Source: Phocaeicola_A sp045545095 (GTDB lineage Bacteria; Bacteroidota; Bacteroidia; Bacteroidales; Bacteroidaceae). From it: 48,803 bases of DNA. Location of the stretch: assembly GCA_045545095.1 (NCBI GenBank), contig JAZQAG010000043.1, forward strand, positions 1 to 48,803, written 5' to 3'. A program made the translations under genes and the position numbers. Position 1 is the stretch's first letter. Each line of letters opens with the position of its first letter. The notes below the pieces were generated by a model. That model was not told the origin of the DNA. It saw only the letters and a program-made list of their open reading frames with translations, and searched no databases. Shown here piece by piece: positions 1 through 9,500 of the stretch.

Positions 1-95
1 TTGAGGGGCGGATTTTTCCGCTTTCCTCAGCAAAAACTCCCACTCCTAAAATTATTTCTTCATATTTTCGCAACACATCTGTAACACCATCAGCA

Positions 96-103
96 TACCT
101 TTG
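96..103 (+). promoter_or_regulatory. Bacteroidota -7 promoter box for the porin-like gene
   Basis: TACCTTTG matches the Bacteroidota -7 consensus TAnnTTTG and lies 27 bp before the ATG at 131. No clear -33 TTTG is seen at the usual 19-21 bp spacing. Its position argues against the upstream TTG at 101 as the translation start. A weak hairpin at about 2-30 may be the end of a gene outside the window. Confidence 0.55.
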
Positions 104-130
104 CAGCGTCAATTTAAAACTAAAGACAAA

Positions 131-1114
131 ATGAAAACAACGAAAATGATTGTGGCAGGCGCTTTGGCCTGCATGTGCCTCAACAGCGTTCAGGCACAAG
201 AGAAGAGTGAAGCTCCCAAAGGTAAAGCCATCATCCAGGTGTTCGGCAATTTCCACACAGGGTTTGGTGCCGACAATGACGACCGCGGCTTCGAGCTCGA
301 CCGCAGTTACCTCGGCTATCAGTATGACCTTGGCAAGGGTCTCACAATGAAAGGTGTAATGGACGTAGGACAGAGCGACGATGTGAACGACTACCACCGC
401 ATAGCCTACATCAAGAATGCCCAGCTCACGTGGAAGACAGGCAAATGGACATTCAACGGCGGACTCATCTCCACCACCCAATTCAACTATCAGGAGAAAC
501 AGTGGGGATACCGCTACCTCCTCAAATCCTTCCAGGACCTTTACAAGTTCGGCAGCAGTGCCGACCTCGGTCTTTCTGCCGCCTACCAATTTGCCGACTG
601 GCTTTCGGCCGATGCCATCATCGTCAACGGCGAAGGTTACAAGAAGATTCAGAAGACCGACGGACTGGCCTACGGCCTCGGTGCCACAGTCACTCCCCTC
701 AAGGGCCTGAGCATCCGCCTCTATGCAGGTGTGAACGAAGGGCGCGAGGCTACCCAGACTGATGTATGGAACTATGCTGCTTTCGTGGGTTACAAGGGCA
801 ACGGTTTCAACATCGGTGCCGAGTACAACCTCATGGAGAATTATAAGAACGTGCGCGGGCAAGACCTCTCCGGTTTCTCTCTCTACGGCTCGGCAGACCT
901 CAGTAAGACCATCGCCGCCTATGCCCGCTATGACCAGCTGATGTCAAAGGACGATTGGAACAAGGCCAAGGACGAACAGGCCCTCATCCTCGGTGCCCAG
1001 TTCAAGTGTGGCCAATACGTGAAAATAGCCCCAAACTTCCGCCTCACCATGCCTGCCGCTGACGGTGCTGACAACCACTATTCGGCCTACGTGAGCTGCT
1101 ACTTCGGATTGTAA
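131..1114 (+). CDS. Outer-membrane porin-like beta-barrel protein
   Basis: The 327-residue product starts with a clear signal peptide (MKTTKM, hydrophobic core, cut after VQA at about residue 22). The rest is dominated by alternating amphipathic segments rich in Gly, Tyr and Phe (GKWTFNGG, GLSAAYQF, GFNIGAEYNLM), and it ends in Phe-Gly-Leu, close to the aromatic C-terminus usual for outer-membrane barrels. It looks like the small porins of Bacteroidales that resemble phosphate-selective porins; the substrate cannot be read from the sequence. An open frame extends back to a TTG at 101, but that lies inside the promoter box, so the ATG at 131 is preferred. It is a single-gene unit ending at a strong hairpin. 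Confidence 0.8.
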   Translation: MKTTKMIVAGALACMCLNSVQAQEKSEAPKGKAIIQVFGNFHTGFGADNDDRGFELDRSYLGYQYDLGKGLTMKGVMDVGQSDDVNDYHRIAYIKNAQLTWKTGKWTFNGGLISTTQFNYQEKQWGYRYLLKSFQDLYKFGSSADLGLSAAYQFADWLSADAIIVNGEGYKKIQKTDGLAYGLGATVTPLKGLSIRLYAGVNEGREATQTDVWNYAAFVGYKGNGFNIGAEYNLMENYKNVRGQDLSGFSLYGSADLSKTIAAYARYDQLMSKDDWNKAKDEQALILGAQFKCGQYVKIAPNFRLTMPAADGADNHYSAYVSCYFGL

Positions 1115-1130
1115 GAGCTATTTCACAGCA

Positions 1131-1206
1131 TACAGAGACACAAAAACACAGAGTCCTTCCTTCTAATTGAATAGGAACTCTGTGTTTTTTGTGTCTCTGT
1201 ATTTTT
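1131..1206. terminator. Long bidirectional terminator hairpin
   Basis: The arm at 1131-1153 (TACAGAGACACAAAAACACA and on) is almost perfectly complementary to the arm at 1175-1201 (TCTGTGTTTTTTGTGTCTCT and on), giving a stem of more than 20 bp with a T-rich 3' side. It sits between the convergent porin-like gene and the C-S lyase gene and can serve both. Confidence 0.8.
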
Positions 1207-1246
1207 ATCGCTGCCTGTATGTCGGCATACAGTTTTTCCAACGTTA

Positions 1247-2419
1247 CTAAAAGAGCGCCTTCTCCAACCGCTCCATGGCTTCGCGGAGGATGCTCTGCGG
1301 ACATCCCACATTGAGGCGCATGAATCCCTCACCCTCTTCTCCGAACATGGCGCCGTCGTTCAGTGCAAGACCGGCCTTATCAACAAAGAGGGAGACCAGT
1401 TCTCGTTGTGGAAGTCCCAACTCCCTGCAATCCAGCCACACGAGAAATGAGGCTTGCGGGCGGATGGGGCGGATTTGCGGAATATGCTCACGACAATACC
1501 TCTCGACAAAGAGGATGTTCTCCTCTACGTAGTGCAACATCTCTTGCCTCCACAGCTCGCCCTGTTGGAATGCAGCCTGTGTGGCAATGGTGGCAAAAAT
1601 GGTAGGCCAGTTCAGTTCATTGGCCTCCATCCACTGGTAGAAGCGGGTGCGGAGGGCATCGTTGGGCACAACGGCATACGAACTGACTATCCCGGCCATG
1701 TTGAACGTCTTCGACGGAGCACCGAAGGTGATGCTGCACACCTCGGCCTCGGGCGATACGGAAGCGAAGGGGATATGCCTGTTGTCCCAAAGGGCCATGT
1801 CGCTATGAATCTCGTCAGAGACGACAATGATGTTCCTCCGATGGCAGAAGTCGGCCAACCGCACCAGCGTCTCTCTGTCCCACACCACCCCACCGGGGTT
1901 ATGCGGATTGGAGAGTATTAGCATGCGGCACTTTCCGTCGGCCACCTGCTCCAGATTGTCAAAGTCCATCTCGTACAACCCATCGGACTTCTGACGGAGT
2001 GAATTGTACACCACTTCGCGGTTGTTATGGAATGGCACCAGTCGGAACGGGTGATAGACGGGAGGCTGTATGATGACCTTCTCATCCTCTTTCACAAACA
2101 CATTGATGGCCATGCCAATGCCCTTCACGATGCCGGGTATGTAGGTCAGCCACTCGGGCTTTACCTTCCAGTCGTGGTGCGTCTCAATCCATTGGCTGAT
2201 GGTAGTCCAATAATCTTCAGGAGTGGCGGTATATCCAAAAATGGGATGCTCCAACCGTTGCTTCAGTGCATCGACGATGAAGGGGGGAGTCTCGAAATCC
2301 ATATCAGCCACCCACAGGGGCAGCAAGTTGGCGTTGCCAAAGCGTTCTTCCAGGGCATCCCACTTCACTGATCCCGTGCCCCGGCGCTCTATCAGTTTGT
2401 CAAAATCGTATGTTGCCAT
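1247..2419 (-). CDS. PatB/MalY-family PLP-dependent C-S lyase (cystathionine beta-lyase type aminotransferase)
   Basis: At 390 residues this is the normal length for the MalY/PatB branch of fold-type I aminotransferases, which cleave C-S bonds of cystathionine or cysteine conjugates in the cytoplasm. Visible family features are the N-terminal FDKLIERRGTGSVKWD block, LWVADMDFETPP, the PLP-contacting SNPHNPGGVVW, VVSDEIHSDM with the PLP-ring Asp, and the Schiff-base lysine in APSKTFNMAG. Whether the main substrate is cystathionine or another thioether cannot be decided. It is transcribed alone, with a -7 like box about 110 bp upstream. Confidence 0.88.
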   Translation of the reverse strand: MATYDFDKLIERRGTGSVKWDALEERFGNANLLPLWVADMDFETPPFIVDALKQRLEHPIFGYTATPEDYWTTISQWIETHHDWKVKPEWLTYIPGIVKGIGMAINVFVKEDEKVIIQPPVYHPFRLVPFHNNREVVYNSLRQKSDGLYEMDFDNLEQVADGKCRMLILSNPHNPGGVVWDRETLVRLADFCHRRNIIVVSDEIHSDMALWDNRHIPFASVSPEAEVCSITFGAPSKTFNMAGIVSSYAVVPNDALRTRFYQWMEANELNWPTIFATIATQAAFQQGELWRQEMLHYVEENILFVERYCREHIPQIRPIRPQASFLVWLDCRELGLPQRELVSLFVDKAGLALNDGAMFGEEGEGFMRLNVGCPQSILREAMERLEKALF

Positions 2420-2528
2420 AAGTCTTTTTCTCTCTCAAAACAATCTTACATAAAAACGGGAAGGACAATGCATTATTGCCCGATGGAAAAACAATAATCA
2501 TTGAGCTAAAGATAATGATGCAAATGGG

Positions 2529-2536
2529 CAAACCTA
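2529..2536 (-). promoter_or_regulatory. Possible -7 box for the C-S lyase gene
   Basis: On the minus strand this reads TAGGTTTG, matching TAnnTTTG. It lies 110 bp before the ATG at 2419 and has no recognisable -33 element, so it is tentative. Confidence 0.35.
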
Positions 2537-2595
2537 AATCTTCAAATCGCAATCAGATTGTATAAAAGTGCCGAATAAAGCTGGAGAACATCCTT

Positions 2596-2670
2596 AAAAA
2601 AGGCGCGGACTACGCGGATAATACGGATTCATATTGTAGTTTTAATCCGTGCTATCCGCGCCTAAAAAAA
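2596..2670 (-). repeat. Dispersed palindromic repeat (GCGGATTA family), acting as terminator of the S9 peptidase gene
   Basis: The arm at 2601-2629 (AGGCGCGGACTACGCGGA and on) pairs with the arm at 2644-2663 (AATCCGTGCTATCCGCGCCT). On the minus strand the stem is followed by TTTTTT, so it would work as a rho-independent terminator for the gene ending at 2740. Related copies lie at 15895-15965 and 29611-29679. Confidence 0.75.
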
Positions 2671-2682
2671 TCAGTTCCGCAT

Positions 2683-2745
2683 GACCACTAGTCACTTGTA
2701 GCTCATCACTCATAGCTAGTCGCTCGTAGCTCATCACTATCACAA
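2683..2745. repeat. CTAGT/GTAGCTCATCACT direct repeat
   Basis: GTAGCTCATCACT occurs at 2698-2710 and again at 2726-2738 (period 28), mixed with CTAGTC-type motifs. It abuts the stop codon of the S9 peptidase. A similar low-complexity 'ACGAGCTACGAG' type inverted repeat occurs between era and fabH. Confidence 0.55.
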
Positions 2746-5175
2746 ATTCTTCTTCGGATAGAGGGCATCCCACCACGAGGAGTCGCCCTTGAGCCAACGC
2801 TGGAACCAGGCCATCTGGGTGGCGAGCCACTTCTGACGCTTGGTGTAGTCCTGAATGTGGTGATCCTGCCCCTTTACCTGCACGAGGGCCACTTCGCGAC
2901 CGAGGAGCTTCAGGGCGGTGAACATCTGGAGGCTCTCGATGGGGGGCACGTTGGTATCGACATCGCCATGGAGCAGGAGGAGCGGGGTGTGAATCTTGTC
3001 GGCATTGAAGAGGGGCGAACGGTCAACGTACAGTTCGCGATGACTCCAAGGATAGCTGTTGGCCATGCTGACTTCGCTATAGTTGTAGCCCCAATAGCCC
3101 TGTCCCCAATAGCTGGTGTGGTTGGCAATGCCGGCATGGCTGATGGCCGCGGCAAAGAGGTCAGTGCGGGTCTGCAGGTACATGGTCATGAATCCACCGT
3201 AGGAGGCGCCCATGCAACCAATCTTGGTGGAATCGACAAAGGGATGCTCCTGACAGAAACGGCGAGTGCCCTCGATGATGTCCTCGGCAGGACCCACTCC
3301 GGCGGTGTTGACATGGCGCGAAGCCCACTCCTGTCCGAAGCCGGTGGCTCCACTGGGTTGGAGGATGTAGGCCACATAGCCCAACGAGTTCCAATAGTGG
3401 CCCGAATAGGCCAGGCCGAAGTTGCGCGACACGGGCGAACAACCACCGTAGTAATAGACAATGAGGGGGTATTTCTTCGCAGGGTCAAAGTCGGCAGGGA
3501 GGTAGCAACGGCCATAGACGGTGTCGCCCCGTGAACTGAGGAAATTCCAATCGGTGCATTCTCCAATACGGGCATCGCCCAGGGTGGTGAGTCCGTCGAA
3601 AAGCTGGAGTTCCTTCTCCTTCTTAAGGTTCATGACATAGGCCGACGAGGGCTGCATCACACTCTCGGCCAGATAGGCCACGGTGGGAGTCTGAGTTGCC
3701 AATGAGAGACGATAGACATATTCGCCCGAAGTAGGGAGGGTGCGTATCTTGCCCGTGTTGGTATCGAGGGAGAAGAGGCGCACATAGTCACGATCTTCAG
3801 CCGTGAAATAGACCTTGCCATCGGCCAAGGACCACTGGAGGCTGCTCACCGAGGGGTCGAAATCGCGTGTGAGAGGCTTGACCTGCCCAGTGGCGATATC
3901 GAAGAGGAAAAGTTCGTACTCCGTCATGCTGGGAGTGACTTCAGGCGGGAGCACACATCCGATGCGGTCAAAGGCCTCAGGATTGCCAGTGAAGAGCACC
4001 TTTGAGGCATCGGGCGAGAAGTGGCCTTCGCCCAGAAACTCGGCGGCTTGCAGAAGGGTGTCGGCCTGAAGGGTTTGTGCATCCATCACCAGAACGTCGG
4101 TCACCGTAGTGGGGCGCTTGGTGAGGCGCGAACGCGAACTGCCCAGCAACAACTTGCGGCCATCGGCACTGATGTCCATCAGCCACGCGCTCTGGCTACC
4201 GAAGGTGAGACGCTGGGTGAGTCCACTGGCCATGTCATAACGGGCAAGGTAACGACGTGTACGGAAACCTGGTTGCCGGTCGTCCATCTCGACAATCTCG
4301 TAGATGTCGGCATCCTCCTTGGGTCCCTCTTCGGTACGGCTCAGTATCAGGTAGTCCTCCGTGGGAGCGAGGGTGATGTGTCCCTCGGGCACGTTAGCGG
4401 TAAGGAGTTCGCGCACACCGGTCAGGGGGTCGAGCTTATAGAGGTTGCGCTTGCCACCCTCGGTGACCTCTTGCAAGAAGGCGGAGGTGCGGGGCATCCA
4501 TTCCCACGCATAGTCGAGCTTGCGCAGGAGGCGGCCACTCTTGGTGTCGCGCAACTCATAGTCCCAATGCGATTTGCCGTCCGGTTCAACCGTCTGGCAA
4601 GAAAGTACCGTGTATTTCCCATCGGGCGAGAGGGAGATGCTGCGCACCCAACGTCCATCGGTCAGATCGTTCACCATCAGGGGGTGTGCCTTGTCCAAGG
4701 TGTAGTCCACGGCTTGCGGAGCATCGAGCACCACGCGGATGGAGTCAGTATCCTTCGGCTCGGTGAGATAGCGGATGGCCAAAGTATGGTGGTTGGGAGC
4801 CAGCTTCAGTTCGCCCTGCGACTCCTGTCCATCGACATAGAGTTTGTAGTGCTTCGGGCCCTTCACCTCCAACTTGCCTTTCAGGAAGTCTCGGTTGTTA
4901 ATGTAGAAGCTGAGCACACCCACACTGCGCTCGCCCTCCACACGAGGCAACACCTGCCCACTGAAGGTGGCGGAAGCCTCAACCGTCAGGGAAACGGCCT
5001 CCAGTTGCGAAGCGGGGTCGTATTTCTTGCCCGCCACATTCACGGTGTCCATACTCAACGGAGCGGTAACCCGATAGGGACCTGCCAGGTTGAACTCTTT
5101 AATCTCTGTCTTGTGTTGTGCCTGCATCGAGGCGGAAAACGTCAGGAGGGCACACAGTAGGAATGGGGATTTCAT
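2740..5175 (-). CDS. Secreted S9-family prolyl oligopeptidase / dipeptidyl-peptidase-like serine peptidase
   Basis: The 811-residue protein has a signal peptide (MKSPFLLCALLTFSASMQAQ), a long N-terminal region with WD/PD40-like segments (LSPDGKYTVLS, DISADGRKLLLG, FSPDASKVLFT) expected to form the beta-propeller lid, and a C-terminal alpha/beta-hydrolase domain from about residue 565. The catalytic triad is visible: Ser658 in GASYGG, Asp740 in HGDVDTNVPP, and His in DHHIQD (about 772/773). The family removes short peptides from the N-termini of oligopeptides, usually in the periplasm of Bacteroidales; the exact specificity is not readable. It lies downstream of the DUF2027-Smr gene, separated by a repeat element, and ends at a palindromic terminator. 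Confidence 0.9.
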   Translation of the reverse strand: MKSPFLLCALLTFSASMQAQHKTEIKEFNLAGPYRVTAPLSMDTVNVAGKKYDPASQLEAVSLTVEASATFSGQVLPRVEGERSVGVLSFYINNRDFLKGKLEVKGPKHYKLYVDGQESQGELKLAPNHHTLAIRYLTEPKDTDSIRVVLDAPQAVDYTLDKAHPLMVNDLTDGRWVRSISLSPDGKYTVLSCQTVEPDGKSHWDYELRDTKSGRLLRKLDYAWEWMPRTSAFLQEVTEGGKRNLYKLDPLTGVRELLTANVPEGHITLAPTEDYLILSRTEEGPKEDADIYEIVEMDDRQPGFRTRRYLARYDMASGLTQRLTFGSQSAWLMDISADGRKLLLGSSRSRLTKRPTTVTDVLVMDAQTLQADTLLQAAEFLGEGHFSPDASKVLFTGNPEAFDRIGCVLPPEVTPSMTEYELFLFDIATGQVKPLTRDFDPSVSSLQWSLADGKVYFTAEDRDYVRLFSLDTNTGKIRTLPTSGEYVYRLSLATQTPTVAYLAESVMQPSSAYVMNLKKEKELQLFDGLTTLGDARIGECTDWNFLSSRGDTVYGRCYLPADFDPAKKYPLIVYYYGGCSPVSRNFGLAYSGHYWNSLGYVAYILQPSGATGFGQEWASRHVNTAGVGPAEDIIEGTRRFCQEHPFVDSTKIGCMGASYGGFMTMYLQTRTDLFAAAISHAGIANHTSYWGQGYWGYNYSEVSMANSYPWSHRELYVDRSPLFNADKIHTPLLLLHGDVDTNVPPIESLQMFTALKLLGREVALVQVKGQDHHIQDYTKRQKWLATQMAWFQRWLKGDSSWWDALYPKKNL

Positions 5176-5197
5176 ATGAGTATATTTTTATTTGTTA

Positions 5198-5361
5198 CAG
5201 GGAGTTTTTAAGGAGTTAAAAGGAGTTCTTCTGAAGGAGTTATAGGAGTTAAAGGAGTTATCAGCCCTTTGGGCTTAGGAGTTATCGCAAGCAGAGCTTG
5301 CTAGCCGAAAGTCTTCCATCATGCAAGCAGAACTATCGGCTTTAACTCCTTTAACTCCTAA
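5198..5361. repeat. AGGAGTT-repeat palindromic element
   Basis: Seven copies of (A/G)GGAGTT run from about 5200 to 5283, and inverted copies AACTCCT lie at 5344-5350 and 5353-5359. Between them are two short perfect hairpins, GCCC-TTT-GGGC (5264-5274) and GCAAGC-AGA-GCTTGC (5287-5301). The whole 160-bp block fills the gap between the DUF2027-Smr gene and the S9 peptidase gene and could fold as one branched structure. Confidence 0.75.
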
Positions 5362-5368
5362 TAAAGAA

Positions 5369-6469
5369 TCAATTCCTTATCGTCACCATCGTGGCTCCGA
5401 ATCCGTACTCACGGAAGGAGGCATCCTGGAAGGTGCAACTTTTGTACTTGGTCTTCAACTCAGTCTCGATGGCACGGCGGAGCACTCCCTCGCCTTTACC
5501 GTGGATGAAAACAATCTTCTGCCCTACCCGACGGCGGTTCTCCTCCATCGTGCGACGGAAGACCCCGAGCTGGTATTCCAACATCTCGCCATTGGTCATG
5601 CCCGAAGTATTGTCTAACAGTTCATGGATATGGAGATCGACTTCGATGATTTTTTTATCCGATGACATTTTACTCCCCTCCCTTGTTGAGGGGGTGGAAG
5701 AGAGTCTTTCTTTGCCCTCTTTCTTTCCCAAAAGCGCATCCTTCAACTGTACGGAATCAACAAAGACCTGACGGACGGGAATATCGTCCCTCACCACATC
5801 GTAGAGCAGGGAAGGCTCTTCGAAAAAATCACTATCGCGGAAAGTATGGAGTTTGTAGAACTTCACGGTATCAATACGAAGTTCGACACTGACCGCCTGT
5901 TTCATCAAGAAACTTTTGCCCTCCTTGAAGGGAATCAACTGGACGGCAACACGCTCCATATTGTTGAGAAACTCCTTGCCAAACTCTTCCAGATACATCT
6001 TGGTGTTCGGTTCCATCAGGCCATGAGCCCGAACGGTCCAACTCTTGCCCTCGGCCACCATATAGGTGTAGTAGAGGAAGTAGTTGCTATCGTTCACCAA
6101 ATAGGCATCAAACAAGGTGGTGGTTACAGCCTTGATGTCCTGTGGCACATAGGCCAGTTTGACATTGAGGGTGTCATTGCCCTTGATTTCTGTAGGAGGA
6201 GCAACAAACTGACGAGCCTGCGGAGCTTCAGCAACGGATGGCTTCACACCCCTATCTGCCGGTTCTTTATCCGCCGGTTTCTTCAACCCCAACGTATTCA
6301 CTTTGGCAATATTATAATCGTTGGTGTCAATCACCACACACTCTCTGATCTGCATGGGTATTTCAAACCCATCCTCATCCTCCACAAGGACAATATCCTT
6401 GCCTTGGAAACCTGACACAATGCCTCCTCCCTTTTCACTGAGGAAGCGTACTTTATCTCCTATTTTCAT
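5369..6469 (-). CDS. DUF2027 and Smr-domain protein
   Basis: The 366-residue cytoplasmic protein begins with the DUF2027 signature (MKIGDKVRFLSEKGGGIVSG, then KDIVLVEDEDGFEIPM), a small Tudor/SH3-like region. A Pro- and Ala-rich linker follows at about residues 80-95, then a central domain of unknown role. The C-terminal 90 residues form an Smr domain: VDLHIHELL, then IVFIHGKGEGVLR with the HGxGxG loop, then YGFGATMVTI. Smr domains in MutS2 and related proteins nick or bind nucleic acids or act at stalled ribosomes. No MutS part is present. The combination is common in Bacteroidota, and its function is not established. The gene follows sprA and a repeat on the same strand. Confidence 0.85.
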   Translation of the reverse strand: MKIGDKVRFLSEKGGGIVSGFQGKDIVLVEDEDGFEIPMQIRECVVIDTNDYNIAKVNTLGLKKPADKEPADRGVKPSVAEAPQARQFVAPPTEIKGNDTLNVKLAYVPQDIKAVTTTLFDAYLVNDSNYFLYYTYMVAEGKSWTVRAHGLMEPNTKMYLEEFGKEFLNNMERVAVQLIPFKEGKSFLMKQAVSVELRIDTVKFYKLHTFRDSDFFEEPSLLYDVVRDDIPVRQVFVDSVQLKDALLGKKEGKERLSSTPSTREGSKMSSDKKIIEVDLHIHELLDNTSGMTNGEMLEYQLGVFRRTMEENRRRVGQKIVFIHGKGEGVLRRAIETELKTKYKSCTFQDASFREYGFGATMVTIRN

Positions 6470-6474
6470 AATTA

Positions 6475-6582
6475 CATGTACAATTTACCATTTACAAAGT
6501 ACAATCTATTCATGCACAATTTACCATTTACAAAGCTCAATTTCTCCCCAAATTGTACCTTGTAAATGATAAATTGTAAATT
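6475..6582. repeat. ACAATTTACCATTTACAAAG repeat family, copy 1
   Basis: CAATTTACCATTTACAAAG occurs twice in direct orientation (6480-6498 and 6527-6545), followed by an inverted copy TTGTAAATGATAAATTGTAA (about 6561-6580). The element fills the gap between sprA and the DUF2027-Smr gene and could form a hairpin of about 28 bp. Related elements are at 27039-27180 and 38868-38945. Confidence 0.75.
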
Positions 6583-6585
6583 ACA

Positions 6586-9500
6586 TTATCTTGTCAACGA
6601 GAACTTCATGCTGACACCGAAATCCATACTCGTTACGGGATAGGCCGATGCTGACACCAACGGCTCGTTGCGCTGCATATCATAATAAGCATTCAATGTC
6701 AACAAACGGCTGACGGTATAGTCTGCTGAAAGAGAAATCTTCAACGCTTTGTTCCCACTGGTGGCCTGCGTCGTGACAGACTGTATATCCCGACACAAAG
6801 CACTTTGTTCACGCCAAGAGATATCGGCACGAAGATTCAAATCGTTGCTCACTCCGCCCCGACGTCTGCTGGCTGATGCGTTGTTATTCTTATTGCCCCG
6901 ACTGGAACGTCCACCACCATTTCCGAATATTTTGAAGTTGACAATCTTATATCCAAGTCCAATGACAAAATCATCAGAAGTCGTTTCAACAATTTGGTTG
7001 GCTGCCATACTGAGATTGAGCACTCTGGTCTTCTTGAGTTCGACCTTGGCAGACAAATTGTTCTGCAGAGTCACGTCCAAACCGACGAGCGGAGAGAACG
7101 ACTCATTGATACTCACCGTGCTGACATCGTACATACTGCTCGGCACGGGATTGCCCGTCTGTGTATTCTCTATGAAGCCCCGATCTCCCATAAATGAGCA
7201 GAAACTCTGGTAAGTATTGAACGAACCTACCGAATATATGCTCTTGTAGGCATGGCTTAATGTCACACTCTTGAAATGCTCGCTGAACCAAGGCAATTTG
7301 CCAAGACCGGCATACTTGATGGTCCAGTTAGGCATCATCTTCAACAATTTGGGGAATATATCCAATGCCACACCACCAGCATCACCACCAGCATAAGCCG
7401 CCAAGAATGCCGGAATCATCACATCCGGAGAATATTTGTCCACAGCACCGTTGGCCGGATTATAAGGTTGGCCGGCCAAAGTTGTCCCTACCGGATAGGT
7501 TGCTCCAGCATATTGTCCTTCGATACGTTGCTGGATAACATCCAGATTCCGTATGAACTTCTGAAATGTACGTGAATTATATCCGTTTCCTGCATTTCCC
7601 TTAGAGGCAAATGCAGAACCGATAGTGACAACCGTCATCGAAAAGTTTCCGCTCTGTATCTCAGGCATACCAGCATACATATACTGGATACTGCGCGAAC
7701 GGTTCATTGTACGGCTGGCATTGAGGTCTATCTTGAAATCCCGGAAAGGCTCCAACGTCATCTTGAATTGGAAGTCCTCCATGGAGTTTGTCGTAGCAGG
7801 TGTGGCGACACTATCACTCTGCATCAACCAACCACGCTCTGCGGCTCTCTGCAAATAATCATCACCTTGAATACCAAACGCAAAATCCAATCCGGGAGCA
7901 AAGATTCCACCGTTCTTGCCCTGTCCGAAAGCATCACCCACCGATGGGATGAAGCCCGGCACGGACATCGCATAGGTATTGCGATAACTGATACTGAAAT
8001 TGCGTACCATCATACCCACACGCGCCACGGCCTGAGCTGTTTTATACCAAGACTGCTCTTCGGGTTTAGGGCCAGGCATCACCGTCAGCTTGATTTTCAC
8101 TGAGTCTTTATTGCGCAGCAATATCTTGTTTTCATCCAACACTTTATAACGTATAGGATACCTCTTACCATCGGTAGTCATAGCTGTGACCTTCACCCGT
8201 TTTGTTTTCCGGGCATGGACAATAGTGATGGCCGAATCAGGCAACAATTGTACCTCCTTATTATATTGTTGTTTCTTCTTCTCCTGTTCTTTCTTCTTTT
8301 CGGCCTGCTTCTTCTGATTCTGACGCACATTCTTGGCAGGAGCCTTGCGGGTGCTGGCAGCAAAACGTTTGTTCGCCTCCTTCAGGAAAGGCACCTTATT
8401 ATATAATGTCTCCATATTGAAGCGACCATTGATGTTCAAAGTACGTTGATTGGCTATAGTATTTCCTAAAGAGACTCCATTATCCAACATGGTACCTCTA
8501 TTCCAATTATAAGATGAATTGAAACTGGCATCCGCTGTCACCCAATCAAGAGCCGGTATCTTGTTGAGAGGAGCCTGATAAGAGGCAGAGAAAGTCTGCT
8601 GGTAATCCATAGGACGTCCCATACGGATAAGGCTCTGCTTCACAGAATCTTTCCATGCCGTATATTCGTCCGGATAAAGGTCTTTGTTAACAGGGCCGTA
8701 CGGTTCCTCAATCTCCGCATGGGTAGCAGAGGTATAGTTTAACTTCAAATTCTTGGTCAAATCCCAACGGATAGCCAACTCACGGTTCCACAAATACTGT
8801 TGTGAAAAAGAGACTGGCAACGTAGCTGCTACATCCAGATTCTCTATATCACGTTCTTGCAATTCATAATAATGTCGGTTGATATCTGTATTGAACGACA
8901 CACTCTGTGGCAACCAGTTGAGACCAAAATCCTTGACAATTTGCAACCATTTGGATTTGCTCTTCATCTTCTTGAACGGTTCAAAAGGCTTATACACTGG
9001 TGCATAACTGTAATTCATTCCCAATTTCCAATCCAATTCGGATTCATACTTGGTGGTTTCGCCACTATTATCCTTCTTGCTGTATGAGTAGTTGAACGAG
9101 AAGTTTGCCGGGTCATAGGGCATGGGATTCTTGCTCGCGATATTCACTTTCGCATTGCTGATACTGAAATTCTTATAAGTCGTTACGGTTTCAGCTATAC
9201 TACTGATAGAATCACGTTCCTGATCATCAAGAGCGGCATCAAGAGCATCGTCCAACAGCATATCCGTATCCAATGGATTATACTTGGGAGATAGTTTTTC
9301 TTTCGTATATGAGAAATAGAGCGGAAGACTCACTTTGGCCTTTTCGGGGAAGAAACGTCCTGCCTCGAAATTAGTTGTGAAAGCGTACTGATAATAATTG
9401 TCCAAACGGCGCTCACTCACCTTTTCTTCCAGTCCTCCAAAGCCAGCAGTCTCGACATGGCCGGTCAGGTTCACACTTCCCAAATCGGACAACTGTACAT

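Noticed and set aside
2..30. Hairpin at the left edge as a terminator
   Set aside because: The stem GCGGA/TCCGC is short, no T-run follows on the plus strand, and the upstream gene is outside the window, so it cannot be assigned.
4021..5160. A 379-codon plus-strand open frame antisense to the S9 peptidase gene
   Set aside because: It lies wholly opposite a convincing peptidase gene. Its translation is rich in His, Gln and Val without motifs, as expected of an antisense shadow in GC-rich DNA.
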